Of a DNA stretch of 37,720 bases, positions 1-6,511 are shown one piece after another (position 1 is the first letter of the stretch; the number at the start of each line of letters is the position of its first letter). The position numbers were made by a program, and so were the translations under genes. Location of the stretch: NCBI GenBank assembly GCA_019751915.1, contig JAIEMS010000047.1, positions 1 to 37,720 of the forward strand, in the 5' to 3' direction. Below the pieces are notes generated by a model that saw nothing but the letters and a program-made list of their open reading frames with translations, searched no databases and was not told the DNA's origin. This DNA comes from Burkholderiaceae bacterium (lineage in GTDB: Bacteria; Pseudomonadota; Gammaproteobacteria; Burkholderiales; Burkholderiaceae_C).

Positions 1-27
1 CAGCAATCCCGTCCAGCGAAGCCTCGT

Positions 28-57
28 ATTCTACACCGCTTTTTAGCAACATATCAA
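28..57 (-). promoter_or_regulatory. sigma-70-like promoter reading off the left edge (proximal)
   Basis: On the minus strand a TTGATA box is separated by 18 bp from a TAGAAT box. It is followed at once by a start-site region (CGAGGCTTCGCTG) that recurs after a second promoter-like block about 145 bp upstream. Tandem strong promoters with a shared initiation region are typical of stable-RNA or other highly expressed operons. The transcribed gene lies outside the window, so its identity is unknown. Confidence 0.4.
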
Positions 58-170
58 CAAAACTTAGAAACTTTTTTAAAGCCCCTCAACACTACCATCC
101 GCAACCCCAGCTCTCGCCGAAACCGCAAAACCATCAATCCAAAAAGAATCAATCAGCAGCGAAGCCCTCG

Positions 171-200
171 ATTATGGCACAACTTACGCCACCAACGCAA
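171..200 (-). promoter_or_regulatory. sigma-70-like promoter reading left (distal, tandem copy)
   Basis: On the minus strand TTGCGT, an 18-bp spacer and CATAAT are followed by CGAGGGCTTCGCTG. This is almost the same downstream sequence as at the proximal block, differing by one inserted base. The equal 18-bp spacing and the shared downstream segment suggest a duplicated promoter unit rather than chance, but the -35 box is weak. Confidence 0.3.
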
Positions 201-338
201 ACTCTTTAACAAAAACTTCCAGAAAGTTGCCACTTCAAGGCAGAACGGGTCTCTGACCAGCGCAAAAGTGCTTCCAAAGCAGCCCTGTCTCCCAGACCGG
301 TTGCCGAATGTGGCTTGCCGCCCATAATCCTCAGCACT

Positions 339-2252
339 ATGGCATTGATTACTTTATTAGACGCACAGCTGGCCTTCGGGCACGTAGCTCTGCTAGACCA
401 CGCAACTTTCTCTCTGGAGGTAGGCGAGCGTGTGGGCCTGATTGGGCGCAACGGTGCAGGCAAATCCTCACTGTTAAAGATACTCGGAGGGCTGGCGAAT
501 ACCGATGACGGTGCGCGACACGTACAGCAGGGCATTCGCATTGCCTATGTAGCGCAGGAGCCTTTGCTGGAACCGAGTGCCACGGTGTTTGAAGCCACGT
601 CGGAGGGGCTGGCCCACGTCATCGCGGTGCGTGATCAATACTTAAGTGGCGCAGAAGGGCTGGATCTGGATGCGCTGCAAACCCAAATCGAGGCCTACGA
701 CGCTTGGAATTGGGAGCAGCGCGTCGAAGAAACCCTGCAGCGCCTGCACCTTGACCCACAGGCACGCATCGAAAATCTCTCGGGCGGCACCCGCAAGCGG
801 GTCGCACTGGCACAAGCGCTGGTGACACGCCCCGATGTGCTGCTGCTGGACGAGCCTACCAACCACCTCGATTTAGATTCCATCGAATGGTTAGAAGAAC
901 TGCTGGTCGATTTCAGCGGCAGCGTTGTCACCATCACCCACGATCGGGTCTTTTTGGATCAGGTAGCGACCCGCATCGTCGAACTTGATCGCGGGCAGTT
1001 GCGATCCTACCCCGGCAACTTTGCCCAATACCTGTTGCAAAAACAAGAGCAATTGGCCCAAGAAGAAACGATTTCGGCCAAAGCCGACAAGCTGTTGGCC
1101 CAAGAAGAAATTTGGATTCGCAAGGGTGTCGAAGCGCGCCGCACCCGCAGCCAAAGCCGCATTGGGCGTTTGGAGGCGCTGCGTGCCAGCCGCGCCGCAC
1201 GCCGCGAGACGCTGGGCAGCGTCAAGATGGATTTGGCCTCGGGTGCGCCCAGCGGCAAAATCGTCGCTGAATTGGAGGGCGTTTTCAAGGCGTTTGGCGA
1301 CAAAACCATCGTGCGCAATTTTGGCGGCACGATTTTGCGCGGCGATAAGGTCGGGCTGATTGGCCCCAACGGGGCCGGTAAAACCACTTTGCTCAAACTC
1401 ATTTTGGGCGAATTGCAGGCCGACAGCGGCAAAGTGCGCCAAGGTGCCAATCTGCAAGTGGCTTACTTTGACCAGATGCGCCACGCGATTGATCTGGATT
1501 CGACACTCGAAGACTTCATCAGCCCCGGCAGCGAGTGGATTGAGATTGGCAAGCAGCGCAAGCATGTCAAAAGCTATTTGGGCGATTTTTTATTCTCGCC
1601 AGCGCGCGCCCACTCGCCGGTGCGCTCGCTGTCGGGCGGTGAGCGCAACCGTTTGCTGTTGGCACGCCTTTTTGCCCGCCCCGCCAATGTGCTGGTGCTG
1701 GATGAGCCAACCAACGATTTGGACATCGAGACGCTCGATTTGCTCGAAGACTTGCTGCAAACCTACGAAGGCACGGTGTTCTTGGTCAGCCATGACCGGG
1801 CTTTTCTGGACAACGTGGTCACCAGCACCATTGCTTTTGAGGGCGATGGTCTGTGGCGCGAGTACGAGGGCAGTGTGCAAGACTGGCTGCTTCAGTCCCG
1901 GCGCAGCCGCGAGATTGCAGCAGCAGCGCTGTCGGCTTCTGCGGCCAGTCCAGCCGCTGCTGTGGCGGCAAAACCGGAAAATTTAGGTCAAAATGCCCCG
2001 CAGCCCGCTACTGATAAACCTCAGCAGCTATCAAAAAAGAAGCTAAGTTACAAAGACCAGCGCGATCTCGATCAGCTTCCGAGCCAAATCGCTGCGCTGG
2101 AAGAAGAACAAAAAAGCATCCAAGAGGCGCTGGCCGATGGCACGCTCTACAGCAGTGACCCGGCCCGTGCTACGGCGCTGCACGCCCGCGAGGGCGAAAT
2201 TGAAGAGGCCTTGATGCAAGCGCTCGAGCGCTGGACGCTGCTGTCGTCCTGA
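339..2252 (+). CDS. uup: ABC-F family ATPase Uup
   Basis: A soluble ABC-F protein with two ATPase cassettes and no membrane segments. Such proteins act at the ribosome, and Uup has also been linked to DNA branched-structure processing and transposon excision. The first cassette has Walker A GRNGAGKS (residues 36-43), signature LSGGTRKRVALAQ and Walker B VLLLDEPTNHLD. The second has GPNGAGKT, LSGGERNR and VLVLDEPTNDLD. The C-terminus carries the Uup-type helical coiled coil (KKLSYKDQRDLDQLP onward). ATG 339 is chosen because MALITLL is the usual family start; a TTG at 315 in frame is unlikely. The linker before the coiled coil contains a dispersed repeat (1981-2044) read in frame. The gene converges on priA, with 9 bp between the stop codons. 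Confidence 0.95.
   Translation: MALITLLDAQLAFGHVALLDHATFSLEVGERVGLIGRNGAGKSSLLKILGGLANTDDGARHVQQGIRIAYVAQEPLLEPSATVFEATSEGLAHVIAVRDQYLSGAEGLDLDALQTQIEAYDAWNWEQRVEETLQRLHLDPQARIENLSGGTRKRVALAQALVTRPDVLLLDEPTNHLDLDSIEWLEELLVDFSGSVVTITHDRVFLDQVATRIVELDRGQLRSYPGNFAQYLLQKQEQLAQEETISAKADKLLAQEEIWIRKGVEARRTRSQSRIGRLEALRASRAARRETLGSVKMDLASGAPSGKIVAELEGVFKAFGDKTIVRNFGGTILRGDKVGLIGPNGAGKTTLLKLILGELQADSGKVRQGANLQVAYFDQMRHAIDLDSTLEDFISPGSEWIEIGKQRKHVKSYLGDFLFSPARAHSPVRSLSGGERNRLLLARLFARPANVLVLDEPTNDLDIETLDLLEDLLQTYEGTVFLVSHDRAFLDNVVTSTIAFEGDGLWREYEGSVQDWLLQSRRSREIAAAALSASAASPAAAVAAKPENLGQNAPQPATDKPQQLSKKKLSYKDQRDLDQLPSQIAALEEEQKSIQEALADGTLYSSDPARATALHAREGEIEEALMQALERWTLLSS
1981..2044 (+). repeat. dispersed ~60-bp repeat, copy a (inside uup)
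   Basis: This copy begins with TTTAGGTCAAAATGCCCC and ends with CAGCAGCTATCAAAAAAGA, the two best conserved blocks of the family. It is read in frame in the sense orientation. It supplies roughly residues 548-569 of Uup, a poorly conserved linker between the second ATPase cassette and the C-terminal coiled coil. The closest match is copy c, sharing the TCAAAA, GCAGCCC and GCTATCAAAA blocks. Confidence 0.6.
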
Positions 2253-2261
2253 GCGCTGCGC

Positions 2262-4367
2262 TCAAATCGACAGCGGATCCACATCCACCAGCCAGCGCAC
2301 CAGCGCCTTGTGCTCGGGCTGGGTGCGGGTGCTGTGCAGCAGCGGTTGCCAAGCGGCCAAAAACCGCTGCAATGCCACGCGCGAGGGCGACTCCAGCAAC
2401 ATTTGTGCGCGCTCGACGTTAGCAACGCGCTGAATGGTCAAGGGCACCGGCGGGTAGAGCGTGACGTGCTCTAGCCCCGGCAAGGCGCAATTTTTGGCCG
2501 CTTGGCTGGCTGCGGCCAAGAAGCCCTGCGCCACTTCTTGGCTGCGGGCATCGGCACGCACCAAAGCCTGAAACGCAAACGGCGGCATGGCCGCATCGCT
2601 GCGCTCTTGCAACTGCTGGGCGGCAAAGGCCGGGTAGTCGTGCTGGCGCAAAGCCGCAACGATGGGGTGCTCGTGGTGGAAAGTCTGCAGCCACATCTCG
2701 CCGCGACTGCCTTGGCTTTCGATGTAGTCGGCATCGCGTCCGGCACGGCCACTGGCCTGCATCAACAGCGCAAACAGCCGCTCGGGGGCGCGAAAGTCGC
2801 TAGAGAACAACGCCCCATCGGGCTGCACTGCCGCTACCAGCGTAATGCGCCGAAAGTCGTGGCCTTTGGCTATCATTTGGGTGCCGATCAACACATCAAT
2901 ATCACCCGAATGCACTTGTGCCAGTTGTGCTTCAAGCGCGCCTTGGGCGCGGGTGGTGTCGGCATCAATGCGGGCCACCCGCACCGGACTGCCGTCGGGC
3001 CGGCGCACATCGGCCAGCAATCCGGCCAGTTGTTCTTCGAGCTGCTCGGTGCCACGCCCCATCGGGGTGATGTCGGGGCTGCCGCAGCCGGGACAGGCAC
3101 GTGGCACCCGCTGGGCAAAGCCGCAGTGGTGGCAACGCAAGGTACGGTCGATTTTGTGGAAAACCTGATGGGCGCTGCAATGGGGGCAATCGCTTTTCCA
3201 GTCGCAATCCGCACAGTGCAGCACCGGGGCATAGCCACGCCGGTTCAGCAAAATCATGCACTGCTCGCCGCGCTCGACGCGCTCTTGCAACGCTGCCAGC
3301 AGCGGTGCCGAGAACACCGTGCCCCGGGGCTGGTGGTTCATATTGACCACGCGCAGGCGCGGCAAGGCGGCTTGGCCGATGCGACTGGGCATGTGCAGGC
3401 GCAGGTAACGCCCACCTTGCGGCTCTTGTGCCGTGGGGGGGCGGCTGGCGTGCCAGCTCTCGAGCGACGGCGTGGCCGAGCCGAGGATAACTTTGGCCTG
3501 CTGCTCGCGGCCCCGCCAAATCGCCAAATCGCGTGCCGAGTAGCGTGCGCCTTCTTGCTGTTTGTAGCTAGGGTCGTGTTCTTCATCGACCACGATCAGC
3601 CGCAGCATCGGCATGGAGGCAAACACCGCCATGCGGGTGCCCAGCACAATGCGCGCAGTGCCGCCGTGGGCGGCCAGCCAGCTTTTGAGGCGCTGCGGAT
3701 TCGTCATGCCGCTGTGCAACGAAACCACACTGGCCGCGCCAAAGCGTTCGGTAAAACGTGCTTCGAGTTGGGGGGTCAGGTTGATCTCGGGCACCATCAC
3801 CAGCGCTTGGGCGGCGGGGTCGGCATCCAGCACTTCTTGCACGCAGCGCAGATAGACCTCGGTTTTGCCGCTGCCGGTGCTGCCAAACAGCAAAAACGGG
3901 CCGGGTTTGGAGGATATTTCGGCCCTAGCGCTTTCCTGCTCTGGGCTGAGTGCTATCAAATTTGAATTATCTGGGGAGCTGGACTGGTGCCCGGCTGGGC
4001 GGCGCAAGCGGCGCGCCAGTTGCTCGGGGCGCAGGTCGCGCAGTTGTGGCGGCAGCGCCGACAGCGCCACCTCGCCCAAGCTGCGCTGGTAGTAACGCGC
4101 CGCAAAAGCGACCAAGCGCAGCCAGTGCACATCCAGTGGCGCAATGCCATCGAGGACGGCGGTGATCGGGCGCAGGCCCATGCCCTCGGGCAGCGCAGCA
4201 TCGGCTTGCCAGACCACGCCCAGCACTTCACGCCGCCCCAGTGGCACCCGCACCAAGGTGCCCGGCGCGAGGGTCTGCGGGCTGGCGTAGGTGAGCACAT
4301 CCCCCAAAGCGCTGTGGACGGGGGTATGAACTGCAACGGCAACGGTGCTGGGGCGGTCGGCAGGCAC
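2262..4367 (-). CDS. priA: Primosomal protein N' (PriA), replication restart helicase
   Basis: A 3'-to-5' superfamily 2 DNA helicase that recognises stalled forks and reloads the replisome. Seen in the protein: an N-terminal 3'-end-binding region (about residues 10-110), Walker A GSTGSGKT (162-169), the DEEH box (261-264), and eight zinc-binding cysteines in four pairs (C385/C388, C394/C397, C412/C415, C425/C428). Helicase motifs GTQMIAKGHDF and QASGRAGR are also present. The length of 701 residues is near normal (E. coli PriA has 732). The start is GTG at 4367, 5 nt after the hemE stop, suggesting translational coupling. A dispersed repeat supplies roughly residues 129-158, just before Walker A. 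Confidence 0.97.
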   Translation of the reverse strand: MPADRPSTVAVAVHTPVHSALGDVLTYASPQTLAPGTLVRVPLGRREVLGVVWQADAALPEGMGLRPITAVLDGIAPLDVHWLRLVAFAARYYQRSLGEVALSALPPQLRDLRPEQLARRLRRPAGHQSSSPDNSNLIALSPEQESARAEISSKPGPFLLFGSTGSGKTEVYLRCVQEVLDADPAAQALVMVPEINLTPQLEARFTERFGAASVVSLHSGMTNPQRLKSWLAAHGGTARIVLGTRMAVFASMPMLRLIVVDEEHDPSYKQQEGARYSARDLAIWRGREQQAKVILGSATPSLESWHASRPPTAQEPQGGRYLRLHMPSRIGQAALPRLRVVNMNHQPRGTVFSAPLLAALQERVERGEQCMILLNRRGYAPVLHCADCDWKSDCPHCSAHQVFHKIDRTLRCHHCGFAQRVPRACPGCGSPDITPMGRGTEQLEEQLAGLLADVRRPDGSPVRVARIDADTTRAQGALEAQLAQVHSGDIDVLIGTQMIAKGHDFRRITLVAAVQPDGALFSSDFRAPERLFALLMQASGRAGRDADYIESQGSRGEMWLQTFHHEHPIVAALRQHDYPAFAAQQLQERSDAAMPPFAFQALVRADARSQEVAQGFLAAASQAAKNCALPGLEHVTLYPPVPLTIQRVANVERAQMLLESPSRVALQRFLAAWQPLLHSTRTQPEHKALVRWLVDVDPLSI
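3911..3972 (+). repeat. dispersed ~60-bp repeat, copy b (inside priA)
   Basis: On the plus strand it runs GATATTTCGGCCCTAGCGCT ... GAGTGCTATCAAATTTGAA. priA is read on the opposite strand. There the copy encodes LIALSPEQESARAE, the same frame and same spacing as copy e in the dsbD-like gene (LIAVSAVGTSARAQ). It falls in the variable linker between the DNA-binding N-terminal region and the helicase core. Confidence 0.6.
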
Positions 4368-4372
4368 GTGGG

Positions 4373-5494
4373 TCAGCGCTGGCGCAGCGCCCGCGACTGG
4401 CTGTGCACGGCCTCGACCAGCGCGGCCACATGCTCGGGCGGTGTGAATTGGCTAATGCCGTGGCCCAAATTGAAGATATGCGTCGGGCCAGTGGTCGCGG
4501 TATCGGTGTGCGGCGCACCAAAACTTGCCAACACCTTGGCGACTTGGGCCTGAATCTGCGCCGGTGGTGCAAACAGCACGTTCGGGTCGATATTGCCTTG
4601 CAGCGCCTTGCCGGGGCCGCCGACCTCGCCACCGACCAGCGCGCGCGCTTTGGACAAATTGGCCGTCCAATCCAGGCCGAGCACTTCGCAATCGAGCGGT
4701 TTCATGTCTTCAAGCCACAACGCTCCGCCCTTGGTAAAGACGATGCGCGGCACATCTTGGCCGTCAGGCCCGGTGCGCTGCAATTGGGCCAACACGCGGG
4801 CGGTGTAGGCCAAGCTAAATTCTTGGAATGCGCCATCGGCCAACACGCCGCCCCAACTGTCAAAAATCATCACCGCTTGGGCACCGGCGTTGATTTGGGC
4901 GTTGAGGTAGTGGGCCACGGAGTCGGCATTGACGGCCAAAATGCGGTGCATCAGGTCGGGGCGCGAATACATCAGCGACTTGACCCAGCGGTAATCTTGC
5001 GAGCCTTTGCCCTCGACCATGTAACACGCCAGCGTCCACGGACTGCCCGAAAAACCAATCAGCGGCACCCGGCCATTCAATGCCTTGCGGATGCTGGTGA
5101 CGGCATCAAAGACGTAACGCAGCTTGTCCATGTCGGGCACGGTCAGTTGGGCTACATCGGCCTCGGTGCGGATGCTGCGGGCAAAACGTGGGCCTTCGCC
5201 TTCGGCAAAGGTCAGGCCCAACCCCATAGCGTCGGGTACGGTCAGGATGTCGCTGAACAAAATGGCCGCATCCAGCGCAAAACGCTCCAGCGGTTGCAGT
5301 GTGACTTCGGTAGCGTAGTCCACGTTGGTGGCCAACCCCATAAAGCTACCGGCCTTGGCCCGGGTGGCCTTGTATTCGGGCAGATAACGCCCGGCTTGGC
5401 GCATCAGCCACAGGGGGGTGTAGTCGGTGGCCTGACGCCGACAGGCGCGCAGGAAGGTGTCGTTCAGGAGGGGGGCAAAGCTGGAGGATGTCAT
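4373..5494 (-). CDS. hemE: Uroporphyrinogen decarboxylase (HemE)
   Basis: Cytosolic enzyme of heme biosynthesis that removes four carboxyl groups from uroporphyrinogen III to give coproporphyrinogen III. Family motifs are clear: [13 protein letters not shown] near the N-terminus (substrate-binding arginines), [15 protein letters not shown] (the aspartate of the active site), [12 protein letters not shown], and [10 protein letters not shown]. The start is set at ATG 5494 ([18 protein letters not shown]), giving 373 residues, close to the family's 350-370. The frame stays open upstream to 5602 through repeat copy c, but that extension has no family resemblance. It lies immediately upstream of priA (5 nt) and the two are probably co-transcribed. 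Confidence 0.97.
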   Translation of the reverse strand: MTSSSFAPLLNDTFLRACRRQATDYTPLWLMRQAGRYLPEYKATRAKAGSFMGLATNVDYATEVTLQPLERFALDAAILFSDILTVPDAMGLGLTFAEGEGPRFARSIRTEADVAQLTVPDMDKLRYVFDAVTSIRKALNGRVPLIGFSGSPWTLACYMVEGKGSQDYRWVKSLMYSRPDLMHRILAVNADSVAHYLNAQINAGAQAVMIFDSWGGVLADGAFQEFSLAYTARVLAQLQRTGPDGQDVPRIVFTKGGALWLEDMKPLDCEVLGLDWTANLSKARALVGGEVGGPGKALQGNIDPNVLFAPPAQIQAQVAKVLASFGAPHTDTATTGPTHIFNLGHGISQFTPPEHVAALVEAVHSQSRALRQR

Positions 5495-5550
5495 GGCGGT
5501 GATTGTCGCAGGGCATTTCTGGTGTGTTGACGGCTGTGGGGGTCGTGCGG

Positions 5551-5611
5551 GAGCCTCAAAAGGGCCGTGCAGCCCCGGCCAGCAACTGCTGGGTGCTATC
5601 AAAAGAGGTTT
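5551..5611 (+). repeat. dispersed ~60-bp repeat, copy c (upstream of hemE)
   Basis: It shares CCTCAAAAGGGCC, GCAGCCCC and GGTGCTATCAAAAGAGG with the other copies. It lies between hemE and the Asr-like gene, 57 bp upstream of the chosen hemE start. On the minus strand it is open in the hemE frame and would read [15 protein letters not shown], resembling copy d (LIATSAWLAGAVGPY). This keeps open the possibility of an N-terminally extended hemE product, though I judge it non-coding. Confidence 0.55.
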
Positions 5612-5650
5612 TTTTTAAAAAAATGGCTTATGGTGTCAACATTCGGGCTG

Positions 5651-5672
5651 GCATACCGTTATAACGGTGTGC
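5651..5672. promoter_or_regulatory. 22-bp palindrome upstream of the Asr-like gene (candidate operator)
   Basis: The core ACCGTTATAACGGT is a perfect 14-bp palindrome. It extends to 22 bp (GCATACCGTTATAACGGTGT plus GC) with one mismatched pair. It contains a TATAAC hexamer usable as a -10 box about 60 bp before the ATG of the small secreted protein gene. That placement fits an operator overlapping a promoter. I cannot name the regulator. A second small inverted repeat (GCCGC/GCGGC) follows at 5671-5689. Confidence 0.4.
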
Positions 5673-5729
5673 CGCCGTTAATTTGCGGCGCGTTTTATCC
5701 TCTCCTTTTGCCGTTGAAAGAAGTTCACC

Positions 5730-5957
5730 ATGCACAAAATCCTCGCTACATTGATCGCCGGTTTGTTCGCCGCAGGCGCTGCATTCGCACAAGCTCCTGC
5801 TGACGCTGCTGCTCCAGCCGCCGCTCCTGCTGCTGCTGCTCCTGCTGCCGAAAAAGCTGCTCCTAAGGCCAAGGCCAAGAAGAAAGCCAAGAAGGCTAAG
5901 AAGGCTGCTGCTGCAGCTGCCGCTCCTGCCGCTGACGCAGCTCCTGCCGCCAAGTAA
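5730..5957 (+). CDS. Small secreted Ala/Pro/Lys-rich protein (Asr-like)
   Basis: A 75-residue protein with a clear signal peptide (MHKILATLIAGLFAAGAAFA, cleavage AFA|QA). It is followed by a low-complexity mature part of about 55 residues made almost only of Ala, Pro and Lys, with a central lysine-rich block (KAKAKKKAKKAKK). Composition and layout resemble acid-shock protein Asr and histone-H1-like repeats; a true family assignment cannot be made from such a sequence. A GAAAGAAG ribosome site lies at 5716-5723. The gene stands alone, with its own candidate operator upstream and a very strong terminator downstream, suggesting high expression as a single unit. A role as a periplasmic acid or envelope-stress protein is inference. 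Confidence 0.75.
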   Translation: MHKILATLIAGLFAAGAAFAQAPADAAAPAAAPAAAAPAAEKAAPKAKAKKKAKKAKKAAAAAAAPAADAAPAAK

Positions 5958-5968
5958 TTCGTTACTTG
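5951..5968 (+). promoter_or_regulatory. UUCG-loop hairpin over the stop codon of the Asr-like gene
   Basis: CAAGTAA-TTCG-TTACTTG forms a perfect 7-bp stem with a TTCG tetraloop, and the stop codon TAA lies inside the stem. It directly precedes the terminator. It could stabilise the 3' end of the mRNA. The loop is closed by an A-U pair rather than the C-G pair of the classic extra-stable UUCG loop. Confidence 0.5.
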
Positions 5969-5977
5969 CGCTGACAC

Positions 5978-6005
5978 AAAAAACCCCGGTCTTCCGGGGT
6001 TTTTT
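5978..6005. terminator. strong bidirectional intrinsic terminator
   Basis: AAAAAACCCCGG-TCTT-CCGGGGTTTTTT is a perfect 12-bp stem with a 4-nt loop, ending in T runs on both strands. It can terminate the Asr-like gene on the plus strand and the CoA-binding protein gene on the minus strand. Confidence 0.95.
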
Positions 6006-6041
6006 CATTGGGGGAATCGAAAACGCGCCGGGGCTTTGCGC

Positions 6042-6470
6042 TCAGAGTTGGCCCAGCCCTTGGAGTCGACCATGCTCGACCAAGGTGCAACGCTCTTGCA
6101 CCACCTGCAACCCAGCGGCACGGGCACGGGCTGCGGCCTCGTCGTGGCGCACCCCCAGTTGCAGCCACAGCGCTTTGGCACCGATGGCAATGGCTTCGTC
6201 GGCAATCGGTGGCACGTCGGCGCTGTTGCGAAACACATCGACCACATCAATCGGCCCATGCTGGGCTGCCTCGGTCAGCGAAGGCCAACAGCGCTGGCCT
6301 AAAATTTCGCTGGCCTGTGGGTTGATCGGCACGATGCGGTAGCCCTGCTGCTGCAAATATTCGGCCACATGGTAGCTGTCGCGGTGCGTTTTGGGCGACA
6401 AGCCCACCACGGCAATGGTGCGGCAATCGCGCAAGACAGACAAAATAGTTTCTGGGCTGGCATCGGGCAT
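6042..6470 (-). CDS. CoA-binding domain protein (YccU family)
   Basis: A small cytosolic Rossmann-fold protein of the CoA_binding family (142 residues). The glycine-bearing nucleotide-binding segment TIAVVGLSPKTHRDSYHVAEYL lies near the N-terminus. It is followed by YRIVPINPQ and later by the typical PIDVVDVFRN and ALWLQLGV segments. The enzymatic role of the family is not established. ATG 6470 (MPDASPETIL) is preferred over a TTG at 6491 that lacks a ribosome site. The gene follows the dsbD-like gene by 41 bp on the same strand and ends at the shared terminator. Confidence 0.85.
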   Translation of the reverse strand: MPDASPETILSVLRDCRTIAVVGLSPKTHRDSYHVAEYLQQQGYRIVPINPQASEILGQRCWPSLTEAAQHGPIDVVDVFRNSADVPPIADEAIAIGAKALWLQLGVRHDEAAARARAAGLQVVQERCTLVEHGRLQGLGQL

Positions 6471-6511
6471 GGCAAGTGGCTTTCGGTGCAAAAAAGAAGG
6501 AAAGTGCCAGA

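Larger units (their letters stand above)
1..338. other. 5' flank of uup without a recognised gene
   Basis: No convincing coding sequence is visible here. The short ORFs are antisense extensions of the uup start region or lack family resemblance. The stretch is more AT-rich than its surroundings and carries two promoter-like blocks on the minus strand, listed separately, that point out of the left end of the window. The uup promoter should also lie here, but I see no clear -35/-10 pair for it on the plus strand. Confidence 0.5.

Noticed and set aside
2866-2890. Possible further copy of the dispersed repeat (GGCTATCATTTGG)
   Set aside because: This is the conserved PriA helicase motif QMIAKGHDF read from the other strand; the flanking repeat blocks are missing.
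2502-3965. 487-codon open frame on the plus strand
   Set aside because: It lies entirely antisense to priA, whose helicase motifs and zinc cysteines are intact. The translation has no recognisable domain and reflects GC-rich codon bias.
4403-5530. 375-codon open frame antisense to hemE
   Set aside because: hemE motifs are complete on the minus strand; the plus-strand product is His/Gly/Arg-rich with no family resemblance.
5628-6008. 126-codon Ser/Leu/Gly-rich minus-strand frame opposite the Asr-like gene
   Set aside because: A low-complexity complement of the Ala/Lys codon run. It would start within the terminator and has no ribosome site.
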